This document shows positions 1-6,416 of a DNA stretch of 9,115 bases, piece after piece (the first letter of the stretch is position 1; every line of letters begins with the position of its first letter). The stretch comes from Chloroflexota bacterium (GTDB taxonomy: Bacteria > Chloroflexota > UBA5177 > JANWHV01), in the NCBI GenBank assembly GCA_025450255.1, contig JANWHV010000228.1:1-9115 (forward strand). Reading direction: 5' to 3'. The position numbers and the translations under genes were made by a program. The notes beneath the pieces are model-generated. The model made no database searches and had not been told where the DNA came from. It saw nothing but the letters and a program-made list of their open reading frames with translations.

Positions 1-102
1 CATGGCTTGATTGTGGTCGCGGACGCGCCCATCGTCGCGTCACGGACCATTGACTTCAATCAGCTAACGAACCGCCTCAAATCATATGGCGCTACACCGT
101 AA
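1..102 (+). CDS. Possible 3' end of an unidentified protein-coding gene (partial)
   Basis: Reading from base 1, the plus strand is open for 33 codons and ends at TAA (100-102). The other two plus frames stop early. The predicted tail contains GLIVVADAPIVASRT and ends in NRLKSYGATP, which reads like ordinary protein, and about two thirds of the third codon positions are G or C. The frame would run convergently into galU and overlap its last 11 bases. I do not recognise the family. A 33-codon open run in GC-rich DNA can arise by chance, so this is only a candidate. Confidence 0.4.
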   Translation, partial: HGLIVVADAPIVASRTIDFNQLTNRLKSYGATP

Positions 103-985
103 GCTTGGCGGCCAACTCGCGCAGGTAGTCGGCCAGCGGCGCCGCGTACGCGGGCCGAGTGAGCGCAATTTCGATGTTAGCCTTAATGAATTCGAGGGCG
201 TTCCCGGCATCGTAACGCTTGCCTTCGAAGACGTAGGCGTAGACAGGCTGAATATCGATTAAGGCGTGAATCGCGTCCACGAGCCAGATTTCATTGCCCT
301 TTTTCGGCGGGGATTTGGCGAGAAGCGCGAAGATTTCTGGCGTGAGCACCGAACCCTTGACCTGCGCCAGATCGGAAGGCGACTCATCGATCGGCGGCTT
401 CTCGACGATTGATCGCACTCTGAAGGTGCGTTCATCGATCGGCTCTGAGGTGATCATGCCGTACTTGTCCCAGTCTTCACGCGGGGCGCGGATCGCGGCC
501 AATATGCTGGCGTCATAGCGATTGAAGGCCCGAATGAGTTGCGCCAGACAGGGTTCGGCAGGCGGAGGGCCTGAATAGACGAAATCGTCGCCCCACATCA
601 TGGCGAACGGCTCGTCTCCGACCACGTTGCGCGCGCAAAGCACCGCGTGCCCATTGCCCAGAGGCTCCGGTTGGCGCACGAACACGACCTCGACCATGGT
701 CGCCGTATGGACAATAGCCTCCAGGAGCACGGACTTGCCGGCCTGTTTCAGCCGATACTCCAGCTCGAAGAAGCGATCGAAGTGATCCTCGATCGCTTGC
801 TTGCCGCGACTGGTGACGATTATCACCTGCTCGATGCCGCTGGCGGCGGCTTCCTCCACGATATATTGCAGCACGGGCTTATCGACGATCGGAAGCATTT
901 CCTTCGGTACTGCTTTGGTGGCGGGCAGCAGGCGGGAGCCCAGGCCCGCCGCTGGAATGACCGCCTTTCGTACTTTTCTCGCCAT
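92..985 (-). CDS. galU: UTP--glucose-1-phosphate uridylyltransferase
   Basis: Makes UDP-glucose from UTP and glucose-1-phosphate in the cytoplasm, supplying glycan, envelope and polysaccharide synthesis. The 297 residues match the usual family length. The N-terminal nucleotide-binding signature is clear (residues 10-31, with AAGLGSRLLPATKAVPKEML), followed by IVDKPVLQYIVEEA (33-46), RQPEPLGNGHAV (104-115), the metal-binding GDD (132-134), the substrate-lysine region VEKP (194-197) and FEGKRYDAGN (253-262). The ATG at 985 is supported by a purine-rich ribosome site (AAGGGGAG) about 8 bases upstream. Two spots differ from common GalU sequences: GNGHA instead of GLGHA, and EIWLVDAI (232-239) instead of EIQLTDAI. 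The gene lies 106 bp downstream of lysS on the same strand, so it may be co-transcribed or have its own promoter. Another sugar-nucleotidyltransferase specificity is possible but less likely. Confidence 0.95.
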   Translation of the reverse strand: MARKVRKAVIPAAGLGSRLLPATKAVPKEMLPIVDKPVLQYIVEEAAASGIEQVIIVTSRGKQAIEDHFDRFFELEYRLKQAGKSVLLEAIVHTATMVEVVFVRQPEPLGNGHAVLCARNVVGDEPFAMMWGDDFVYSGPPPAEPCLAQLIRAFNRYDASILAAIRAPREDWDKYGMITSEPIDERTFRVRSIVEKPPIDESPSDLAQVKGSVLTPEIFALLAKSPPKKGNEIWLVDAIHALIDIQPVYAYVFEGKRYDAGNALEFIKANIEIALTRPAYAAPLADYLRELAAKLTV

Positions 986-1009
986 ATACCTGTCTCCCCT
1001 TCATTCCTC

Positions 1010-1058
1010 GCCCGGTGTGCCGGGGCTCGATAGCGGCGCCCGTCTACGCGAACGGGCG
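1010..1058 (-). other. Small inverted repeats in the lysS-galU gap
   Basis: Two short stem-loop candidates lie in the 106-bp gap. CCCGG/CCGGG flanks TGTG at 1011-1024, and a 7-bp pair CGCCCGT/ACGGGCG lies at 1037-1058 with an 8-base loop. Neither is followed by a T-run on the minus strand, so a classical intrinsic terminator after lysS is not supported. They could be weak attenuators, or chance in GC-rich sequence. Confidence 0.25.
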
Positions 1059-1091
1059 AGATCATAGGTGGCGTCCCGGCCGCAACAGCCT

Positions 1092-2618
1092 CTATTCGTG
1101 GTCGGACGCCTCGTCTTCCGCGTCAAGGTATTCATCGCCCGTGTTAAGGCGGCGCATCTGCGGGAACAAGATCACATCCTTGATTGAATCCGCGCCGGTC
1201 AGAAACATCGTCAGACGGTCGATACCCACGCCCAGACCGCCGGCAGGCGGCATGCCGTGCTCCATGGCTTCCAGAAAGTCCTCGTCAAAGGCGTGAGCGT
1301 CGGCGTCGCCGGACTCCCGGTCCACGGCCTGCCACTCGAAACGGCGGCGCTGGTCTTGCGGGTCGTTCAGCTCGGTGAATGCATTTCCCAGCTCGATGCC
1401 GCCGGCGAAGGCCTCGAAGCGCTCCACCAGGGACGGATCGCCGGCCTTGGTTTTCGCGAGGGGCGAGAGCTCGAGCGGGTAGTCGTAGAGAAAAATGGGA
1501 CTGATCAGGTTTGGTTCCACGAACGTGGACAGTAATTCGTCGATGACCTTGCCGCGCGGGGTCGCGTCGGGCAAGTTAAGGCCGCGTTCGCGCGCCGCAG
1601 TCAATAGCGCGCGGTCTCCGGACCCCACGGGATAGGCGGCGAAATCGATGCTGCTATGCAGTTCTATCGCGTCACGCAGAGTTTGGCGCGGCCAGGGGGG
1701 CGTGAGGTCGATGAGCGTGCCGTCACGCTCGACGGCGGGCCGTCCATACAGCGCCGTGGCCGTTTCCGAGACGAACCACTCCACCAGGACCATGATGTCG
1801 TGGTAGTCGGCGTAGGCCCAGTACAGCTCAAGCATGGTGAACTCGGGATTGTGCTTCCGCGAAAGCCCCTCGTTGCGAAAGACGCGACCGATCTCATAGA
1901 GCTTGTCGACTCCGCCGATCAACAGGCGCTTGTGGTAGAGCTCGAGCGCGATGCGCAGATAGAGTTCCTCGTCAAGGGCATTGAAATGGGTGACGAAGGG
2001 ACGCGCGTGCGCGCCGCCATAGAGAGGCTGCAGGACGGGTGTCTCGACTTCGACAAAACCACGGCTCTCGAGCAAGCGGCGGATGGTGCTGACGATGCGC
2101 GAGCGCAGCATCAGTCGATCGAAGCTCTCGCGGTTCGCAATCAGGTCCAGATAGCGCTTCCGGTAGCGCACTTCCTTGTCGGTGATGCCATGAAACTTAT
2201 CCGGCAGCGGCCGCATCGCCTTCGAGACCAGCCGGATCTCCTGGGCCTTGACGGTCGTTTCGCCGGTACGGGTGCGAAATACAGGGCCACGCGCCCAAAC
2301 GAAATCGCCCGGATGCAGACGGGTGAAGAGCTCGAACTGTTCGTCGCCCAGCACGTCACGGCGGCAATAAATCTGGATTTTCCCACTGCCGTCGAGCAAA
2401 TGCGCGAAGGACGCCTTGCCCATGTGTCGCGGCGTGAGCATGCGGCCGGCCACGGCGACCGTGGGCTGCTGGTCGTCGGGGAGATCGGGGTTCAGCGCGG
2501 CAAGCGCTTCCGCCGCGCTGTGAGTGCGCGTAACTCGCGCTGGAAATGGATCGATGCCGGCGCTTCGCAACTCGTCGAGCGCTTGTCGCCTCGCGGCCAA
2601 CTCCTCAACGTCACTCAT
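1092..2618 (-). CDS. lysS: Lysine--tRNA ligase, class II
   Basis: Charges tRNA-Lys with lysine in the cytoplasm. The 508 residues agree with bacterial class II LysRS. The N-terminal anticodon-binding OB-fold spans about residues 54-135 (VAVAGRMLTPRHMGKASFAH). The catalytic domain follows. It has the motif 1 region around RGFVEVETPVL (186-196), motif 2 as FRNEGLSRKHNPEF (247-260) with MLELYWAYADY after it, the lysine-pocket stretch GIELGNAFTELNDP (407-420), and motif 3 as GLGVGIDRLTM (461-471). All catalytic motifs are intact. The start is ATG at 2618; a modest AAAGAG lies about 12 bases upstream. A TAGAAT box (2679-2674 on the minus strand) sits about 55 bases upstream of the start but has no convincing -35 partner. 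ybeY lies upstream with a 163-bp gap, and galU lies downstream. Confidence 0.98.
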   Translation of the reverse strand: MSDVEELAARRQALDELRSAGIDPFPARVTRTHSAAEALAALNPDLPDDQQPTVAVAGRMLTPRHMGKASFAHLLDGSGKIQIYCRRDVLGDEQFELFTRLHPGDFVWARGPVFRTRTGETTVKAQEIRLVSKAMRPLPDKFHGITDKEVRYRKRYLDLIANRESFDRLMLRSRIVSTIRRLLESRGFVEVETPVLQPLYGGAHARPFVTHFNALDEELYLRIALELYHKRLLIGGVDKLYEIGRVFRNEGLSRKHNPEFTMLELYWAYADYHDIMVLVEWFVSETATALYGRPAVERDGTLIDLTPPWPRQTLRDAIELHSSIDFAAYPVGSGDRALLTAARERGLNLPDATPRGKVIDELLSTFVEPNLISPIFLYDYPLELSPLAKTKAGDPSLVERFEAFAGGIELGNAFTELNDPQDQRRRFEWQAVDRESGDADAHAFDEDFLEAMEHGMPPAGGLGVGIDRLTMFLTGADSIKDVILFPQMRRLNTGDEYLDAEDEASDHE

Positions 2619-2781
2619 GTAAATCGAGAACTCTTTCTCAGCGGATCATTGTGCGTGTGGTTACTGCCATCACATTCTACGGCATTGAGACGGACAGGCT
2701 ACCGGCGGCATTCCTGAAACACGGATATCAGGATGACGCGGACCAAGGGCGCGGCGATTGGCGAACAAGAAGAGCGGTGCG
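2619..2781 (-). promoter_or_regulatory. ybeY-lysS intergenic gap, possible weak lysS promoter
   Basis: The 163-bp gap holds no credible gene. On the minus strand there is a TAGAAT -10-like hexamer at 2679-2674, with no recognisable -35 at 16-18 bp. Upstream of it is a 6-bp inverted repeat TCCTGA/TCAGGA with a 10-base spacer (2712-2733). I found no T-box features (stem I or a T-box consensus), and the leader looks too short for one. Confidence 0.2.
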
Positions 2782-3285
2782 CTAGGCGTCGCGTCGAAGA
2801 TCGGCGGCGGCAAGCAGGTCCTCCTCGATGGCGCGCATGGCAGCCGCGTCGTCCGGCATCTCATGGTCGAAACCCACGAGGTGCAGGAGTCCGTGGACCA
2901 GCAGATAGCCAAATTCGCGTGCTTCACCGTGCCCGTACTCACGCGCTTGTTCGCGCATCACCGGCGTGCCGATCACTATGTCGCCCAATGGCACTGGCTC
3001 GCTCGCCGGGAAGGCGATTGAGCCCGCCAGATTGCCCTCAAGCTGGCTGAACGACAGGACATCGGTTACGGCGTCAATGCCGCGGAACCGACGATTCAGA
3101 TCGCGGATTTCGTCGTCGCCGGTGAGGAGCACGCTGATCTCACATATCCCGGGAGCTAGCGACCGGGCCGCCAGGCGATCCATCGCCAGCGGTATGAGCC
3201 GCTCGGCCTCGGCGATCAGCGCCTCGCTCGCCATGGGACCGCTGACCAGCACGACATGGCGACCAGCGTCGTTCCGCTCATTCAC
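2782..3285 (-). CDS. ybeY: Endoribonuclease YbeY, 16S rRNA maturation factor
   Basis: YbeY is a zinc-dependent single-strand endoribonuclease needed for 16S rRNA 3'-end maturation and ribosome quality control. The 167-residue protein has the family zinc signature near the C-terminus: HGLLHLVGFDH, with ligands H131, H135 and H141. The core segment DEIRDLNRRFRGIDAVTDVLSF (58-79) and the conserved GDIVIG (101-106) are also present. The chosen start is GTG at 3285; GAGGT lies about 9 bases upstream, and this start includes the beta-strand HVVLV expected at the N-terminus. An in-frame ATG at codon 18 would remove that strand. ybeY follows pgpH on the same strand with a 120-bp gap, an adjacency common in Firmicutes and related phyla. 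The gap contains a strong palindrome. Confidence 0.95.
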   Translation of the reverse strand: MNERNDAGRHVVLVSGPMASEALIAEAERLIPLAMDRLAARSLAPGICEISVLLTGDDEIRDLNRRFRGIDAVTDVLSFSQLEGNLAGSIAFPASEPVPLGDIVIGTPVMREQAREYGHGEAREFGYLLVHGLLHLVGFDHEMPDDAAAMRAIEEDLLAAADLRRDA

Positions 3286-3351
3286 GTGCCGTGAACCTCA
3301 GGAAATAGCGCGGAGGCGCGTGCGGACAGCACGATCGGCGTCGTATCGCTC

Positions 3352-3385
3352 TCGCGCTCCCAGGCACCCGTGCCTGGGAGCGCGA
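3352..3385. repeat. Perfect 16-bp inverted repeat between pgpH and ybeY
   Basis: Left arm TCGCGCTCCCAGGCAC (3352-3367), centre CC, and right arm GTGCCTGGGAGCGCGA (3370-3385) are exact reverse complements. As RNA this gives a very stable hairpin (14 or more pairs with a 4-base loop). No T-run follows on either strand, so it is not a textbook intrinsic terminator. It lies 20 bp beyond the pgpH stop codon. It could be a processing or mRNA-stability element, a REP-like repeat, or a protein-binding site. Confidence 0.85.
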
Positions 3386-3405
3386 TAAGCGGGCCTGGAC
3401 CACAA

Positions 3406-5553
3406 TCAGCCGCCGACCAGGGCCGGCAGCGGAGCCGGATACTGGACGCGTGGATGCGAGAGGCCTTGCAAGACAATGGCGAAGCTTTCCTGGATCACGG
3501 CGAGGTCGCGGAGCGTCAGGTTGCACTCGTCGAATTGCCCGTCCTGCAGGCGCTCCTGGGCGATGCGGTGAGTGATGGCGCGGATCTGGTCACCATCGAT
3601 ACCCGGCGAGGCGCGGACCGCGGCCTCCACGCCATCGGCAAGCATCAGGATTGCCATCTCGCGCGACTGAGGCTTGGGACCAGGATAGCGGTAATCCTCG
3701 ATTGGGGCATTGGCCTGGCCGTACATGGCGACTGCTTGCTGATAGAAGAAGCTCACCAGGTTGGTGCCATGATGTTGCCAGATGCCGTCCTCCAATACCT
3801 CGGGCAGATGGTGTTGGCGCGCCAGCCGCACACCCTCGTAGACGTGCTGGAGGATAATCTCGACGCTCTGCTTCGGTTCCAACCGATCGTGTACGTTTGC
3901 GATGCCGCCCTGGTTCTCCGCGAAGCTCGGGGGGCTGACCAGCTTGCCGATGTCGTGAAAGTACGCGACGACCCGCACCAGCAAGGCGTCGGCGCCGATC
4001 TGCTCGGCGGCGCGTTCGGCCAGCGTGCCGATCATCATGCTGTGATGGAAGGTCCCCGGCGCCTCCTGCATCAGCCGGCGCAGAAGAGGGTGATTTGGAT
4101 GGCTCAGCTCGAGCAGGTGCAGGGCGGTGGTGACGCCGAAGACCCTGCCAAGGATCGACAGGCTGCCGATGGTGAGCGCCGCCGCGACGCCGCCGCTCAC
4201 CAGCGCGCCGGCAATGTAGGTGCTGAGGCCAAGCCAGTCATAACCCTGGTTCAAGAGCTTGACTCCGAGGATCGTCACCAGGCCGACCAGCGAGGCCGAG
4301 AACCCGGCCACGAAGATATCGCTCGATCGCCGTACCGAGCGCACGAGCAGAGCGCTTGTTAGACCGGTTACCAGGTAATACGTGGCAATCTCGAACGAGC
4401 CGCCGACGAACCAGCCGGCGAGCACCGCCCATACTGCGGTGGCGATGACGCTTAGCTCGGAGTTGAGCAGGATAGAGATCAACATGCTCAGCACGGCGGT
4501 TGGGAAAACGAACGGAAGCAGGCCATGCCCCTGCAGCACGAACGTCGAGGCAATGGTCGTCCCCAGGAATAGCGTATCGAGGAGCAAGATCCGGCGCGGC
4601 CGCACCAGAATGATGCTCTTGATGCTGATAAGGTAGCCGTGCAGAAGTCCGACCACCACCACGCTGATCATGAAATCCGCCGCCAGCGCGGACCACGAAG
4701 CATCTTGATCGGCAAGCCCTACCGCTTTGAGGGCAGCGAGCTGGGGGGCGGTTACGACATCGCCCAACCGAACGATAATCTGGTTGCGCCGGTAGGACGA
4801 CCGTACCGGCTGGACGGCGGCAGCCGCGGCATCTCGGGCTTTCGCGGTACCGGCCGTGTCAGGGAGCCGATTTGGCTGGAGAAAATCGGCATACAGCGTG
4901 GCGGCAACGGCGCGCTCCACACCTGCTGCCTGGTTGGTGGGGAACGACGGCGCGCGCCGCGCCGCGGACAGCCGGTCGGGGGTGATTGACTGACCGCCCG
5001 CGAGCCGCAAGGCGCCGAGCGTCAAGTCTCGCACGCGGGCAAGTCGCGCGGACGACAAGGACAGCAACTCACGCGCAAGCGCGGGCGTGATGGCGCCCTG
5101 GCCGAGCCGGGCTAGCGTGTTCGCCTGCCGATCGAGAGCGCCGCTGTCGCGGGCCAGAACTTGCATGCCCGGAATGGCATCGAATAATCCGGTGAGGAGT
5201 GAGACCGCCGCCTGCTGGGCGCCGGCGCTGCTCTTGAACTGAATGGGAACGGCACTGGCGGCGCTCGCCCGCGCGGCGGACGTTGCGGCATCGTCCACAA
5301 TGGAAAAGTCACGGGGCGCCAGCATGGTGCTCCGCGCGACGGAACCGGCGTCAACCCGAGGCGACGAGACGACCGCCGGCAGAAATAGGGTAAGCGTGAG
5401 ACACAGTGCCAGCGTCAGGCCAAGCAAGCCGGTGCGGATATTGTGCGGCATGGACGGCGCCGTGGGGTGCGCGGCGCGACGGCGCGGCACGGCGCGCGGG
5501 ATCGAAATCGCTACGCGCAACGCCGCGGCGGGGAACGGGCGTAACCGTTTCAT
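3406..5553 (-). CDS. pgpH: 7TM-HD family cyclic-di-AMP phosphodiesterase (PgpH type)
   Basis: Family members are membrane phosphohydrolases that degrade c-di-AMP; the function here is inferred from architecture. The 715 residues show a basic N-terminus, a first membrane helix (about 42-62), an extracytoplasmic 7TMR-HDED region (about 65-288), a cluster of about seven helices (about 290-475), and a cytoplasmic HD domain (about 490-700). The metal-binding pattern is complete: PGTFHHS (H504), YFHDIGK (H533, D534), QHVYEG (H570), RQHHLP, WQHHGT (H594, H595) and LADGVEAA (D640). The stop codon is TGA at 3408-3406. The start could be ATG 5553, or a second in-frame ATG at 5451 (codon 35) just before the first helix. 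Neither has a strong Shine-Dalgarno, but 5553 lies only 11 bp after the yqeY stop, which suits an operon with translational coupling. ybeY follows downstream. Confidence 0.93.
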   Translation of the reverse strand: MKRLRPFPAAALRVAISIPRAVPRRRAAHPTAPSMPHNIRTGLLGLTLALCLTLTLFLPAVVSSPRVDAGSVARSTMLAPRDFSIVDDAATSAARASAASAVPIQFKSSAGAQQAAVSLLTGLFDAIPGMQVLARDSGALDRQANTLARLGQGAITPALARELLSLSSARLARVRDLTLGALRLAGGQSITPDRLSAARRAPSFPTNQAAGVERAVAATLYADFLQPNRLPDTAGTAKARDAAAAAVQPVRSSYRRNQIIVRLGDVVTAPQLAALKAVGLADQDASWSALAADFMISVVVVGLLHGYLISIKSIILVRPRRILLLDTLFLGTTIASTFVLQGHGLLPFVFPTAVLSMLISILLNSELSVIATAVWAVLAGWFVGGSFEIATYYLVTGLTSALLVRSVRRSSDIFVAGFSASLVGLVTILGVKLLNQGYDWLGLSTYIAGALVSGGVAAALTIGSLSILGRVFGVTTALHLLELSHPNHPLLRRLMQEAPGTFHHSMMIGTLAERAAEQIGADALLVRVVAYFHDIGKLVSPPSFAENQGGIANVHDRLEPKQSVEIILQHVYEGVRLARQHHLPEVLEDGIWQHHGTNLVSFFYQQAVAMYGQANAPIEDYRYPGPKPQSREMAILMLADGVEAAVRASPGIDGDQIRAITHRIAQERLQDGQFDECNLTLRDLAVIQESFAIVLQGLSHPRVQYPAPLPALVGG

Positions 5554-5564
5554 GGCGGCGCGAG

Positions 5565-6014
5565 TTAACCGCTCAAGGCGGCGCGCACGCGGGACGCGAC
5601 GAGCTTGCCATCGACTCGGCCCGCATAGCGGTCGAGCACGATGCGTACGACGGTTGCCATGTCCTTCAGGCCGGCGGCGCCCGATGTGGCGATCGCCTCG
5701 CGGATGGCGGAATCCACTTCCTCCTCGGTAGGGGGAGGCGGAAGATAGGCGGAGAGCACGGCCAATTCGGCTTTCTCCTTCGCGACAAGGTCGGCACGGC
5801 CGGCAGCGCCAAACTGCTCGATGGAATCGCGGCGCTGCTTGATTTGCGCGACGAGCACTGCCTGGATTTCATCCTTGGTTAGCGGGTGCATGGACGCGAT
5901 TTCAGCATTCTTCAAGCCGGCCATCAGATAGCGGACGGTCTCCCGCCTGACCACGTCGCGAGCGCGCATGGCGTCTTTCAGATCTTCGCCGAGCTGGGCT
6001 CTCAAATCCGCCAT
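5565..6014 (-). CDS. yqeY: GatB/YqeY domain-containing protein
   Basis: Small soluble protein of the YqeY family, related to the tRNA-binding tail of the GatB amidotransferase subunit; its precise role is not established. From ATG 6014 it has 149 residues, the normal length. Hallmarks are LGEDLKDAMRARD (8-20), RRDSIEQFGAAGRADL (61-76), the ELAVLSAYLPPP stretch (83-94), and the C-terminal AGRVDGKLVASRVRAAL (131-147), matching the usual GRADGKLV pattern. A TTG at 6026 in the same frame would add four residues. I prefer the ATG because family members begin close to this point. No strong Shine-Dalgarno is visible for either. It is the first gene of the leftward cluster, 11 bp ahead of pgpH, and a candidate promoter lies just upstream. 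Confidence 0.93.
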   Translation of the reverse strand: MADLRAQLGEDLKDAMRARDVVRRETVRYLMAGLKNAEIASMHPLTKDEIQAVLVAQIKQRRDSIEQFGAAGRADLVAKEKAELAVLSAYLPPPPTEEEVDSAIREAIATSGAAGLKDMATVVRIVLDRYAGRVDGKLVASRVRAALSG

Positions 6015-6049
6015 GCATCGATCCAATCATTCGTCGATGGTCTATGCGA

Positions 6050-6077
6050 AGTCTAACACAGCCATCCGTTAAGTCCA
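6050..6077 (-). promoter_or_regulatory. Candidate sigma-70-type promoter for the yqeY-pgpH operon
   Basis: On the minus strand, TGGACT (6077-6072) and TAGACT (6055-6050) are separated by 16 bp, each matching the -35 and -10 consensus at four of six positions. A start near 6043 would leave a leader of about 30 bases before the yqeY ATG. It is judged by eye only. Confidence 0.3.
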
Positions 6078-6206
6078 GATAGATCGCGCGATTGGCTCGC
6101 CATCGTGCCGTACCTGAGAAGCCATTGTAGCGAATAGGATAAAATTGGCACGGCGCCGGCGTTCCCGGGATGGCCGGCCCACTTCACTATCCAGGCGCGT
6201 CACGAG

Positions 6207-6244
6207 TGCGCGGGCGCGTTGTCGATGCGCGGGCGCGTTGTCGA
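6207..6244. repeat. Perfect 19-bp tandem duplication
   Basis: The unit TGCGCGGGCGCGTTGTCGA occurs twice head-to-tail without mismatch (6207-6225 and 6226-6244). The copies end just before, and the second overlaps, a possible -35 element of the M16 operon. It could be a repeated operator or a recent replication-slippage duplication. Confidence 0.9.
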
Positions 6245-6267
6245 TATGTCTGGCGCGTAGGTAGACT
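6238..6267 (+). promoter_or_regulatory. Candidate promoter for the M16-tsaE block
   Basis: TTGTCG (6238-6243) and TAGACT (6262-6267) are separated by 18 bp, each four of six to consensus. A transcript would start near 6274, leaving a leader of roughly 140 bases before the first M16 start codon. The -35 lies inside the second copy of the 19-bp repeat. Evidence is weak and by eye. Confidence 0.28.
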
Positions 6268-6326
6268 AATATGAGCATTTCGGACGCCGGGGAGTACGTG
6301 GTCCGCGTGGCGTTGGGCGGACAGGC

Positions 6327-6416
6327 ATGGCCCCGAGCCGCCTCGTCCGTATTGCGACGACCATGAGTTCACTGGGCGGCTCTGGCCTCAACCGAGCCGC
6401 GAAGGAGCCTACATGA
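6327..6416 (+). CDS. Possible 29-codon upstream ORF overlapping the first M16 start
   Basis: An ATG at 6327 opens a 29-codon frame (begins MAPSRLVRIATTM) whose TGA overlaps the M16 ATG as ATGA (6413-6416). This arrangement permits translational coupling. The upstream Shine-Dalgarno is poor (GGCGGA), the peptide resembles nothing I know, and the M16 gene has its own AAGGAG. It is probably not a real gene but is recorded for its junction. Confidence 0.15.
   Translation: MAPSRLVRIATTMSSLGGSGLNRAAKEPT

Larger units (their letters stand above)
6015..6412. other. Divergent intergenic control region
   Basis: This 398-bp stretch separates the leftward and rightward gene blocks and must hold the promoters of both. 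It has a relatively AT-rich pocket at about 6118-6148 (includes GATAAAATT), two GCCGGC copies (6155-6160, 6173-6178) that could pair around a 12-base loop, a 19-bp tandem duplication (6207-6244), and short upstream ORFs before the first M16 gene. I see no tRNA or recognisable riboswitch. Longer minus-strand open frames here look like by-products of high GC. Confidence 0.6.

Noticed and set aside
2656..2674. CRP-like TGTG...TCACA site upstream of lysS
   Set aside because: The half-sites are separated by 9 bases instead of 6 and one half is imperfect.
1656..2717. 353-codon open frame on the plus strand opposite lysS
   Set aside because: It is antisense to a clear lysS with complete class II motifs; long antisense frames are expected in GC-rich genes and its product resembles nothing known.
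3352..3385. Intrinsic terminator for pgpH
   Set aside because: The hairpin is strong but no T-run follows on the minus strand; kept as an inverted repeat of unknown role.
3370..4362. 330-codon open frame on the plus strand opposite pgpH
   Set aside because: Antisense to the HD domain of pgpH, which has all metal ligands; the frame is a by-product of codon bias.
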